Assembly (NCBI GenBank): GCA_964598005.1
Contig: CAZRAL010000049.1
Span: 1-19,848 of the forward strand
DNA length: 19,848 nucleotides
Source: CAZRAL01 sp964598005
GTDB lineage: Bacteria > Pseudomonadota > Gammaproteobacteria > Burkholderiales > Usitatibacteraceae
Direction: 5' to 3'
Each line of letters starts with the position of its first letter. Position 1 is the stretch's first letter. The notes beneath the pieces are model-generated. The model saw nothing but the letters and a program-made list of their open reading frames with translations, did not search any database and had not been told where the DNA came from. This document shows positions 13,522 through 19,848 of this stretch, piece by piece. A program made the position numbers and the translations under genes.

Positions 13522-14607
13522 ATGATTATTGTGACCGGCGGCGCCGGATTTATCGGCTCAAACTTTATTCGCGAATGGTTGCAGCATGAATCCGGACCGG
13601 TGCTCAATCTCGACAAATTGACCTATGCGGGCAATCTGAAATCATTGACCGACATCGAGCACGACGCCCGCTATCGTTTTGTGCGCGGCGACATTGGCGA
13701 CCGCGCGCTGGTTCGTCGCTTGCTTGATGAACACAAGCCACGCGCCATGGTGAATTTCGCTGCCGAGAGTCACGTCGATCGTTCTATCGATGCTGCCGGT
13801 GAGTTCATTCATACCAATATCGTCGGCACTTTCAATTTACTCGATACCGTACGGCTGTGGTGGCAACAGCAGCCTGCCGCTGAACAGGCAGCATTCCGTT
13901 TTTTGCAGGTGTCGACGGATGAAGTTTATGGTTCGCTGGGCGCCACCGATTCTCCATTTACCGAGCAGCACCGGTACGAGCCGAATAGCCCGTATTCAGC
14001 TTCCAAAGCAGCGGCCGACCATTTGGTGCGCGCTTATTACCATACTTACGGGTTGCCGGTATTGACCACAAACTGCTCCAACAATTACGGCCCGTATCAT
14101 TTTCCGGAAAAACTCATACCCTTGATCATCCAGAATGCACTGGATGGCAAGCCCTTGCCGGTCTATGGCGATGGCTTGAATGTACGCGATTGGCTATATG
14201 TCACCGACCATTGCAGCGCAATACGGCTGGTGTTGGCACGAGGCCGAAATGGTGAAACGTACAATATCGGCGGGCGTAACGAGCGCACCAATATCGACGT
14301 GGTTCGCACCATTACCTCGTTGCTCGATCAACTGAAGCCGCGCCGTGATGGCGCCAGCTATGCTGCTCAAATTACATTCGTCAAGGATAGGGCCGGGCAC
14401 GATAGACGGTATGCCATCGATGCCCGCAAGCTGGAAAATGAATTGGGTTGGCGACCACAGGAAAATTTCGATAGCGGCATTCGCAAAACAGTCGAATGGT
14501 ATCTTGACCATCAGGACTGGGTGCAATCGGTAACCAGCGGGGAATATCGAACCTGGATGGAAAAGCATTATGGGTTGGTTCGCCAAGGAAGCGCTGATGA
14601 ATCGTAA
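13522..14607 (+). CDS. rfbB: dTDP-glucose 4,6-dehydratase
   Basis: This 361-residue extended short-chain dehydrogenase/reductase converts dTDP-glucose to dTDP-4-keto-6-deoxyglucose, the second step to dTDP-L-rhamnose. The NAD-binding GGAGFIG is at residues 6-12. The catalytic set is STDEVYG (131-137, Asp133 and Glu134) with Tyr158 and Lys162 in PYSASK. RDWLYVTDHC and the C-terminal GHDRRYAIDARK are also typical. The length is normal. It is first in the order rfbB-A-C-D. The 287-base gap to rfbA is filled with repeats, so rfbB may not be tightly co-transcribed with the rest. The same enzyme is called RmlB. Confidence 0.97.
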   Translation: MIIVTGGAGFIGSNFIREWLQHESGPVLNLDKLTYAGNLKSLTDIEHDARYRFVRGDIGDRALVRRLLDEHKPRAMVNFAAESHVDRSIDAAGEFIHTNIVGTFNLLDTVRLWWQQQPAAEQAAFRFLQVSTDEVYGSLGATDSPFTEQHRYEPNSPYSASKAAADHLVRAYYHTYGLPVLTTNCSNNYGPYHFPEKLIPLIIQNALDGKPLPVYGDGLNVRDWLYVTDHCSAIRLVLARGRNGETYNIGGRNERTNIDVVRTITSLLDQLKPRRDGASYAAQITFVKDRAGHDRRYAIDARKLENELGWRPQENFDSGIRKTVEWYLDHQDWVQSVTSGEYRTWMEKHYGLVRQGSADES

Positions 14608-14636
14608 ATTAAACTTTCATAAAGCCATGCTGTCCC

Positions 14637-14716
14637 TGTCATTCCGGCGCAAGCCGGAATCCAGCGACTTTCACTGCGCCTACGCCACTGGGTTCCCGCC
14701 TGCGCGGGAACGACGG
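14637..14716 (+). repeat. Double-hairpin extragenic repeat (TCATTCCGGC... type)
   Basis: Two perfect hairpins are present: ATTCCGGC-gcaa-GCCGGAAT (14641-14660) and GTTCCCGC-ctgc-GCGGGAAC (14692-14711). They are joined by a short spacer containing CCAGCGACTTTCA. This resembles the common proteobacterial extragenic repeat of ATTCCGGCG..GGAATCCAG and GGTTCCCGCC..CGGGAACGACGG. It may act as a transcript 3' end or stabiliser behind rfbB. Confidence 0.75.
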
Positions 14717-14747
14717 TTCAATTTTAATGTTCCACGATGACAATACG

Positions 14748-14861
14748 ATGAACCGCAAAGGCATTATCCTGGCCGGCGTAGCCGCGCAGCGACTGAGCAG
14801 GGGCCCCGCTTGCGGGGATGCGAACCACGCGGAGTCGGCTAAACCGCCGGCCCTTGTATAG
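14748..14861 (+). pseudogene. Relic second start of rfbA
   Basis: This 37-codon frame begins with the same ten residues as rfbA (MNRKGIILAG). It then diverges completely and stops at TAG 14859-14861. Against the true rfbA start (14895), the first 20 bases are identical. The next ten differ at four positions, all third bases of consecutive codons (Ile, Leu, Ala, Gly), so every change is synonymous. It has no good ribosome site. I infer the leftover 5' end of a separate rfbA allele, cut off by a rearrangement or by the palindromic insert that follows. It is unlikely to make a useful product. Confidence 0.6.
14771..14854. repeat. Palindromic GC-rich insert between the two rfbA starts
   Basis: The segment begins GCCGGCGTAGCC and ends GGCTAAACCGCCGGC, which are imperfect inverted repeats. 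In the centre is a perfect hairpin GGGGCCCCGCTTGCGGGG-like block (CCCCGC-tt-GCGGGG). It is unlike the surrounding coding sequence and looks like a small dispersed element, but no second copy is in this window. Confidence 0.4.
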
Positions 14862-14894
14862 AAATGAGCGCATATAAATAGAGGTGAAGCAGTA

Positions 14895-15776
14895 ATGAAC
14901 CGCAAAGGCATTATTCTCGCTGGTGGCTCCGGCACCCGGCTCTACCCGGTGACGCAAGTGATCTCCAAACAATTGCTGCCGATTTATGACAAACCGATGG
15001 TCTACTATCCTTTGAGCACGCTGATGCTGGCGGGCATTCGCGATATATTGATCATTTCTACGCCACTCGATACGCCGCGTTTTCAGGAATTATTAGGTGA
15101 TGGCCAGCGTTGGGGGATTCAACTTTCCTATGCGGTGCAGCCGGCGCCTGAGGGGCTGGCGCAGGCCTTCATTATCGGCCGCACGTTTTTGGGCAACGAT
15201 CTGGGCACATTGATTCTGGGCGACAACATTTTTTACGGGCACGATTTTTCCACTCAGCTGGAACGCGCAGCAGCCCGGACACAGGGGGCCACGGTATTTG
15301 CCTATCCCGTGCATGATCCCGAGCGTTACGGCGTAGCCGAATTCGATGCGAGCGGCAAAGTCATCTCGCTGGAAGAAAAGCCGGCCCAACCGAAATCGCG
15401 CTATGCGGTAACCGGCCTCTACTTTTACGACCAACAAGTCTGCGACTGGGCTGCCGCGCTAAAGCCCTCGGTGCGCGGCGAACTGGAAATTACCGATCTC
15501 AACCGCCTGTATTTGCAAGCGGGCCAGCTCTCGTGCGAGGTAATGGGGCGCGGTATGGCCTGGCTGGACACGGGAACGCATGAATCGCTGCTGGAAGCCG
15601 CGCAATATATCGAAACCATCGAACGTCGGCAGGGGCTGAAAGTGGCTTGTCCCGAAGAAATTGCCTTTCGCAAACACTGGATTTCCGCTACCGAAGTCGA
15701 AGCGTTGGCCAAACCGATGCTGAAAAATAGCTATGGCCAATATTTGCTGCAAATTCTGACTGATCGCGTGTTTTGA
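14895..15776 (+). CDS. rfbA: Glucose-1-phosphate thymidylyltransferase
   Basis: This 293-residue enzyme makes dTDP-glucose from dTTP and glucose 1-phosphate, the first committed step to dTDP-rhamnose. The nucleotide-binding GGSGTRLYP lies at residues 10-18, followed by VISKQLLPIYDKPMVYYPLS, LGDNIFYGH and the LDTGTHESLLEA segment. The length is normal for the large RmlA class. The start ATG 14895 has GAGGTGAA about seven bases upstream, much better than the relic start at 14748. Its TGA stop shares one base with the ATG of rfbC. Confidence 0.97.
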   Translation: MNRKGIILAGGSGTRLYPVTQVISKQLLPIYDKPMVYYPLSTLMLAGIRDILIISTPLDTPRFQELLGDGQRWGIQLSYAVQPAPEGLAQAFIIGRTFLGNDLGTLILGDNIFYGHDFSTQLERAAARTQGATVFAYPVHDPERYGVAEFDASGKVISLEEKPAQPKSRYAVTGLYFYDQQVCDWAAALKPSVRGELEITDLNRLYLQAGQLSCEVMGRGMAWLDTGTHESLLEAAQYIETIERRQGLKVACPEEIAFRKHWISATEVEALAKPMLKNSYGQYLLQILTDRVF

Positions 15777-16327
15777 TGAAAGTGATCGATACCGCCATTG
15801 CAGAAATAAAAATTATCGAGCCCACGGTGTTTGGCGACGCGCGTGGGTTTTTTTACGAGAGTTACAACGAGCGCCAATTTCAGGAATTAATCGGCGCAGG
15901 CGTTCGTTTTGTTCAGGACAATCATTCGCGCTCGGAACGCGGCGTATTGCGCGGGCTGCATTACCAGATTCGCCAGCCGCAAGGCAAATTGGTGCGAGTG
16001 GTAGTGGGCGAAGTGTTCGACGTGGCGGTCGATTTGCGCAAGTATTCTGCCACCTTTGGCAAACATATTGCCGTCACCTTGTCGGCGCAAAATCGCCGCA
16101 TGCTGTGGGTGCCTGAAGGATTTGCGCATGGATTTCTGGTGTTATCCGACGTGGCAGAATTTTTGTATAAAACCACCGATTACTATGCGCCACAACATGA
16201 GCGCAGCCTGTTATGGAACGATCCGGCACTGGCTATCGCCTGGCCTGTGGAATTAAGCGGCGAGCCGAAACTAAAAAAGACCGATGCCTCAGCGCTGCCC
16301 TTGGCCTATGCCGAACTGTTTGAATAA
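15776..16327 (+). CDS. rfbC: dTDP-4-dehydrorhamnose 3,5-epimerase
   Basis: This 183-residue cupin-fold epimerase acts on dTDP-4-keto-6-deoxyglucose. VRFVQDNHSRSERGVLRGLH (43-62) holds the catalytic His62, followed by Gln64 and the substrate-binding Lys71. GFAHGF (115-120) and YKTTDYY (131-137) are also typical of the active site. ATG 15776 overlaps the rfbA stop by one base (TGATG), indicating coupling; an in-frame TTG at 15773 is less likely. The stop codon abuts the rfbD start with no gap. Confidence 0.96.
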   Translation: MKVIDTAIAEIKIIEPTVFGDARGFFYESYNERQFQELIGAGVRFVQDNHSRSERGVLRGLHYQIRQPQGKLVRVVVGEVFDVAVDLRKYSATFGKHIAVTLSAQNRRMLWVPEGFAHGFLVLSDVAEFLYKTTDYYAPQHERSLLWNDPALAIAWPVELSGEPKLKKTDASALPLAYAELFE

Positions 16328-17251
16328 ATGAAAATCCTGATTACCGGCGCAAACGGTCAATTGGGCTGGGAACTGACGCAACAAATACGCCGTGCTCAGA
16401 CTGCAGAGCAGACGCCTGCATTAGCGTCGGCCAGTGTATTGGCATTAAACCGCGAACAGCTGGATATGGCGAATGCCGATTCGATTTGCACGCGCGTGCG
16501 CGAAATCAAGCCACAGGTGATTTTGAATGCAGCAGCCTATACGGCTGTTGATAAAGCCGAAACCGAGCAAGATGCAGCAATGCGCATTAATGGGATCGCT
16601 CCTGGCATACTGGCCGAGGAGGCCAAAAGACTGAACGCATTACTGGTGCATTATTCGACCGATTATGTATTTCCCGGGGATGCAGCCAAACCGTATAAAG
16701 AGGCCGATCCCACTGGGCCGGTCAGCGTTTATGGGGAAACCAAACTGGCTGGCGAACAGGCCATTATCGCTATTGGCGGGCGATATGCCATATTGCGTAC
16801 CAGTTGGTTGTACGGAAACCGCGGACAAAATTTTTTTCTGACCATGTTGCGTCTGGCGCGTGAGCGCGAGCAACTATCAGTAGTGGGCGACCAATGCGGC
16901 GCGCCAACCTGGGTACGTTACGTGGCGGAGACCACGCTGCGCGCGGTCGATTTTTCCAGGCACGGCGAGCTGCGGCTGGAAAACGGCATCTATCACCTCA
17001 CCGCGGGGGGGGAGACGAGCTGGCACGGCTTTGCCAGCGCGATTTTTGCCCATGCCCACGATCCGGCGCGGCGGCTGAAAACGCTGCACAGCATTACCAC
17101 GGCGGAATATCCGACAGCAGCCAGGCGGCCGCGCTATTCGGTGTTAAGCAATGCCAAAATCGCTGCGGCGCTAACGATAGAGGTACCGGATTGGGAGAGG
17201 CAACTGATCGCCTGCTTGGCGTCGCGTGTAGCCGAGCAGGAAGCAGAATGA
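16328..17251 (+). CDS. rfbD: dTDP-4-dehydrorhamnose reductase
   Basis: This 307-residue reductase carries out the last step to dTDP-L-rhamnose. The NADPH-binding GANGQLG is at residues 7-13, STDYVFPGD at 110-118, and the catalytic Tyr135-xxx-Lys139 in VYGETKLAGE. LRTSWLYGNRGQNF and GIYHLTAGGETSWHGFA are family hallmarks. The start follows rfbC directly. A run of eight G (17005-17012) encodes the Gly-Gly of the last motif and is a potential slippage site. An IS110-family element begins about 13 bases after the stop and ends any downstream operon. Confidence 0.96.
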   Translation: MKILITGANGQLGWELTQQIRRAQTAEQTPALASASVLALNREQLDMANADSICTRVREIKPQVILNAAAYTAVDKAETEQDAAMRINGIAPGILAEEAKRLNALLVHYSTDYVFPGDAAKPYKEADPTGPVSVYGETKLAGEQAIIAIGGRYAILRTSWLYGNRGQNFFLTMLRLAREREQLSVVGDQCGAPTWVRYVAETTLRAVDFSRHGELRLENGIYHLTAGGETSWHGFASAIFAHAHDPARRLKTLHSITTAEYPTAARRPRYSVLSNAKIAAALTIEVPDWERQLIACLASRVAEQEAE

Positions 17252-17266
17252 CAGCTGACTACATAT

Positions 17267-17578
17267 ATGGACGCCCCCGGAACTGCAACAACAATCAATT
17301 TGTGTTGAACAAAACAGATAAAGATTGCAGCCATATATTCGGACTTTAATTGTGGCCAACAATGGCCTAGTCCCTGATGGAATCCGCTGGCTGGGGCTCT
17401 ATCATTCCGACGCACTCGAGGTGCGATGACAGGTACGAGCTTACCCGGCCACGGTCTAACCTGTTTTGCCATCACTTCATGATTGCCTGTGCAATCGGTG
17501 GAAACGCTCCTTTGCAGTTAGTTACGATTTCATTCCAGCCCCCGGCTTTGCCGATGGGGTTTTATGCAGCCGTGCGGT
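17267..17578 (-). ncRNA. Candidate bridge RNA region of the IS1111-like element
   Basis: This roughly 310-base non-coding end lies downstream of the transposase, where IS1111-group elements are reported to encode their bridge RNA. It holds several hairpins: GATTGC-ctgt-GCAATC (17484-17499), GGCCA-acaa-TGGCC, and an imperfect CCCC..CGGC / GCCG..GGGG stem near 17540-17560. No protein-coding frame looks real. The exact RNA ends and guide loops cannot be read from one copy. Confidence 0.35.
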
Positions 17579-17618
17579 TCATGTGGCAGTGGGTTGTTCT
17601 GCCACATGATCCGCACGG
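17570..17618. repeat. Large palindrome over the 3' end of the transposase gene
   Basis: CCGTGCGG-tt-CATGTGGCA (17570-17588) pairs with TGCCACATG-at-CCGCACGG (17600-17618) around an 11-base loop. That makes a stem of 17 pairs interrupted by one 2x2 mismatch. It covers the last 13 codons and the stop of the transposase. It may end the transposase transcript or be part of the bridge RNA or recombination end. Confidence 0.75.
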
Positions 17619-18619
17619 AACAAGCATTCTTTCCTTAGCAACGCCCACACCGTGCGTGCGTTCTTGTTGGCCAGGGCAACGGCGGCTACGTTTTTGTTGC
17701 GCCGTGCGATGAGTTGTTTTAGCCATTCGCGGGTTTTACCCGGTTTGCCATCGATATGTCGAAGCACCGCCCGCGCACCATGGATCAGCAGGGTACGCAG
17801 GTAGGTGTCGCCGCGCTTGCTGATCCCCGCCAATTTGGTTTTGCCGCCGCTGCTGTGTTGCCGGGGTACCAGCCCAAGCCACGCCGCAAGCTCCCGGCCA
17901 CTGCTAAAGTTCCGGGCATCGCCTACGGTGGATACGATGGCGCTGGCGGTCAGTGGCCCAATTCCCGGGATGCCCGCCAGTTGCTGACTGGCTTCGCTGT
18001 TTGCATGCCATTGTTTGATTTGTTTTTCCAGCTCATCTATATGCCCGCCGAGTGTTTTCAGGTGTTCCCCCAATTGGCTGATCAAGGCGCGTACGCTGCC
18101 AGGCAGGCCGTTTTCGGCATCTTCCAATATTTCAGGGATGCGCCGGTTGATGCTGGCGATCCCCTGCGCGATGACGATGCCGTATTCGCTCAGTAGTCCA
18201 CGTATCTGGTTGGCTTGTGCCGTGCGTGCCTTGACGAAGCCCTGGCGGGCCCGGTGCAGTGACAGGACGGCTTGTTGTTCGGCATTCTTGATCGGTACAA
18301 AGCGCATGTTCGGACGCGTTACGGCTTCGCATATCGCTTCGGCATCGTGCATGTCGTTCTTGTTGCCTTTGACGTAGGGTTTTACGAATTGCGGCGCCAT
18401 CAGTTTGACCTTATGGCCTAATGCGATCAGTTTCCTCGCCCAGTAGTGGGCACCCCCGCAGGCTTCCATGCCGATCAGGCAAGGCTCAAGGTTGGCAAAG
18501 TAGGGCAACATTTCTCCTCGCTTCAGTGTCCGCCGCTCAACAATATGCCCTTGTTTGTCGATACCATGGAGTTGAAACACGTTTTTTGCCAGATCAATTC
18601 CCATTGTAGTAATCTTCAT
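17579..18619 (-). CDS. IS110-family transposase (DEDD recombinase)
   Basis: The 346-residue protein appears intact. The N-terminal RuvC-like DEDD domain has GIDLAK (Asp9), GMEACGG (Glu52) and KNDMHDAEAI (Asp89, Asp92). A helical linker precedes the C-terminal transposase-20 domain, which has a helix-hairpin-helix GIPGIGPLTA (216-225) and FSSGRELAAWLGLVP with the conserved serine region. HSSGGKTKLAGISKRGDTYL completes it. In IS110 elements the enzyme uses a structured RNA to choose donor and target sites. The start ATG 18619 has GGAAGGAG about eight bases upstream. The last codons fold into a large palindrome. Confidence 0.95.
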   Translation of the reverse strand: MKITTMGIDLAKNVFQLHGIDKQGHIVERRTLKRGEMLPYFANLEPCLIGMEACGGAHYWARKLIALGHKVKLMAPQFVKPYVKGNKNDMHDAEAICEAVTRPNMRFVPIKNAEQQAVLSLHRARQGFVKARTAQANQIRGLLSEYGIVIAQGIASINRRIPEILEDAENGLPGSVRALISQLGEHLKTLGGHIDELEKQIKQWHANSEASQQLAGIPGIGPLTASAIVSTVGDARNFSSGRELAAWLGLVPRQHSSGGKTKLAGISKRGDTYLRTLLIHGARAVLRHIDGKPGKTREWLKQLIARRNKNVAAVALANKNARTVWALLRKECLFRADHVAEQPTAT

Positions 18620-18704
18620 TTCGGACGCTCCTTCCTTTGGTGGTTATGAATGTCTCCACTTTGGCACATCTGATGCCGCTCCGGTTTGCGGGCGTCCATT
18701 ACAT

Positions 18705-18803
18705 TATTCCGAGCGCAGCGTAGCGTAGTCGAGGAATCTGCTGTTTTTTGAATCACGTTCAAAAGCCAAAGCAGACTCCTCACGTTGTTCGGAGTGACAA
18801 GTT
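18705..18803 (+). repeat. TGTCATTCCGAG-type dispersed repeat, copy 1 (left end cut)
   Basis: It starts ATTCCGAGCGCAGCGTAGCG and ends GTTCGGAGTGACA-like, so the ends are inverted. The expected leading TGTC is missing and replaced by the edge of the IS element. AGTCGAGGAATCTGCTGTTT is shared with copy 2. Confidence 0.75.
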
Positions 18804-18836
18804 TTCCAGCTTCCCTGCTGTGCAAAAAAAGGGCAC

Positions 18837-18948
18837 TGTCATTCCGAGCGCAGCGTAGCGTAGTCGAGGAATCTGCTGTTTACTTAAACAGCCGCTGTGC
18901 AGGGTAGCGTAAAAGCAGATTCCTCACCGCACGCGGTTCGGAATGACA
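18837..18948 (+). repeat. TGTCATTCCGAG-type dispersed repeat, copy 2
   Basis: Ends TGTCATTCCGAGCG and CGGTTCGGAATGACA are inverted repeats. The interior contains two oppositely placed GAGGAATCTGCT / AGCAGATTCCTC blocks, so the whole unit can fold as a long hairpin. It is the intact version of copy 1. A weaker relative starting TGTCATTGCGAGGAGCAAG is at about 19034. Confidence 0.8.
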
Positions 18949-19203
18949 TGTTTTAAGATTGGGATCGGCTTTAAAACTGCCCCTACTAATCGCCATTTCG
19001 AAGGGTAAGCGGCGGGAATCTGCCCTGTTCGGTTGTCATTGCGAGGAGCAAGTGACGAGGAATCACAGGTGCATAGACTTGCCGTAGTCAGCCAGCATTC
19101 CGAGCCGCTCGGTTAACTGTCATTGTCAACCAACCCTTAAAAAACACGAATCTGCTTTTGTGTAGTAAGATTCAAAACGTTGTGCTAACGGATACGCTGC
19201 AAT
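18949..19203. other. Gene-free stretch with a weak third repeat relative
   Basis: This part contains TGTCATTGCGAGGAGCAAG (from 19034) and ACGAGGAATC, another common dispersed repeat start, then decayed matches up to about 19118. I see no gene, promoter or RNA here. Confidence 0.5.
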
Positions 19204-19340
19204 AGACTTTTTTCGAAACTTGCTGCGCTTGACATAATGGTGTTGCACGGTGGCTCAAAATCCTCATTTACTGTCTTGTAAACTCCGGTTTTTCGCCGCC
19301 ATGCGCTTGTCTGCGCTCTCCACAATTTCGAAAGAAGTCT
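19204..19340 (+). repeat. MITE-like palindromic element, copy C (divergent subfamily)
   Basis: Ends AGACTTTTTTCGAAA and TTTCGAAAGAAGTCT are inverted repeats (one mismatch). The middle keeps GCTCAAAATCCTCA and CTCCGGTTTTTCGCC as in copies A and B. The inner hairpin is TTTAC (19267-19271) / GTAAA (19278-19282) in place of ATGTAT/ATACAT, with two paired substitutions that keep base pairing. Confidence 0.8.
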
Positions 19341-19445
19341 AATGTAAGTGAATAAGCATCAACCGATCGAACCGCAGGCCGTTTTTACCTAAAGCGCTGT
19401 GCAAATCATTGATTGTAAAGATTCCAAATAAGTCAGGGGGGTAGC

Positions 19446-19799
19446 ATGAAATATCATTTACCGTTTTTTTCTGTTTCTTGCCGCTTGGCGGCACGCGGGG
19501 CAGCCAAACTGGCTGCAGTATTATTTTTGGCGCTTGCGGCGGGGCTGCCCGCCGTACAGGCGCAGCCTGTGGTGACCGCAACGCTTCCTGCGCTGGGAGG
19601 GATGGCGCAGCCTATGGCCGTTGCCATCAATCCTGCCAACAATAAAATTTATGTGGCGGGGGGGTTGGGGGGTAACGATATTGTTACCGTGATCGATGGC
19701 GCCACGAACACCACTACCCCAATCAATTTGCTTGCGGGCAGCCTTCCAGTCGCGGTGGCAGTCAATCCGGTCACCAACAAGGTTTATATTGTGAACTGA
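19446..19799 (+). pseudogene. Secreted YVTN beta-propeller protein, truncated after two repeats
   Basis: The 117-residue product starts with a long basic and hydrophobic signal peptide ending LAAGLPAVQA (cleavage near residue 40). Two YVTN-type blades follow: AVAINPANNKIYVAGG...DIVTVIDGATN, then AVAVNPVTNKVYIVN. Full-length relatives have many blades and are secreted or surface proteins. Here a TGA follows directly after the second NKVYIVN, and the next in-frame residues do not continue the repeat, so the gene is probably broken by a rearrangement or insertion near 19797. The G6 tract before the start (19436-19441) includes the ribosome site; G7 and G6 tracts lie inside the gene (19658-19672). 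A short functional protein is possible but less likely. Confidence 0.65.
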
Positions 19800-19848
19800 C
19801 CTTACGCAGCGCAAGTGGTGTTAGGCTTGGCGGATGAAAAATTCTGAC
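19800..19848. other. Unidentified sequence after the propeller break
   Basis: The last 49 bases do not encode further YVTN repeats in the original frame. They may be the end of an insertion element that interrupted the gene, but too little is visible to tell. Confidence 0.25.

Larger units (their letters stand above)
17265..18704 (-). mobile_element. IS110-family insertion sequence, IS1111-like
   Basis: An intact DEDD transposase gene (17579-18619) is flanked by a 10-base inverted repeat: ATGGACGCCC at 17267-17276 and GGGCGTCCAT at 18690-18699. This gives an element of about 1.44 kb, normal for the family. A direct ACAT lies just outside or at each edge (17261-17264 and 18701-18704); exact ends are not certain. 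The short non-coding side is upstream of the transposase and the long one (about 310 bases) is downstream. Subterminal inverted repeats and a long 3' end are features of the IS1111 group. Confidence 0.75.

Noticed and set aside
18705..18948. Two similar units in a row, considered as a CRISPR or tandem array
   Set aside because: Units are about 100-110 bases with inverted ends and differ inside; there are no short regular repeats with unique spacers.

Overview
The window looks like the chromosome of a betaproteobacterium. My guess is the Nitrosomonadales/Gallionellaceae neighbourhood, but that rests on gene families and repeat style, not on a marker gene. It is gene-dense with moderate GC. It carries an LPS-core and dTDP-rhamnose region, a TldD/TldE protease pair, c-di-GMP type signalling, and many small dispersed repeats and insertion-sequence remains. 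No rRNA, tRNA, CRISPR array or replication origin was recognised.

Left part (1-6585). A weak, possibly decayed Rhs-like fragment (1-264) is followed by a minus-strand operon of tldD (HExxxH metallopeptidase subunit) and a tldE/pmbA-like partner. A gene-poor stretch (3078-3674) holds the eroded C-terminus of an IS30-type transposase and one copy of a short GGGAC-ended repeat. Next come a plus-strand outer-membrane beta-barrel protein and, overlapping it tail to tail by 38 bases, a minus-strand TPR/GT41 (O-GlcNAc-transferase-like) glycosyltransferase.

Middle part (6586-10016). A TPR plus HD-GYP protein overlaps by one base a regulator with an N-terminal LuxR-type helix-turn-helix. Convergent to this pair lies a small gene that was easy to miss (9656-9814, minus). 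It encodes 52 residues with a double-glycine-type leader (LVSGG), has a strong Shine-Dalgarno sequence, its own Rho-independent terminator and a 5' leader built from two nested inverted repeats. My most interesting hypothesis is that these three genes form one peptide/second-messenger signalling module; no export or maturation gene is visible beside it.

Right-centre (10017-17251). waaC and waaA (minus, ATGA overlap) face away from a WaaE-like family 2 glycosyltransferase that is bracketed by two direct copies of a MITE-like element. The dTDP-L-rhamnose genes rfbB, rfbA, rfbC and rfbD follow; A, C and D are tightly coupled. The rfbB-rfbA gap contains a relic second rfbA start whose only differences from the real one are synonymous. 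Together these genes supply the LPS inner core (Kdo, heptose, hexose) and activated rhamnose for surface polysaccharide.

Right end (17252-19848). An IS1111-type IS110-family element sits directly behind rfbD, with a structured 3' non-coding end where a bridge RNA would be expected. After it come a pair of TGTCATTCCGAG-ended repeats, a third divergent MITE copy, and the start of a secreted YVTN beta-propeller protein that stops after two repeats and contains G-tracts.
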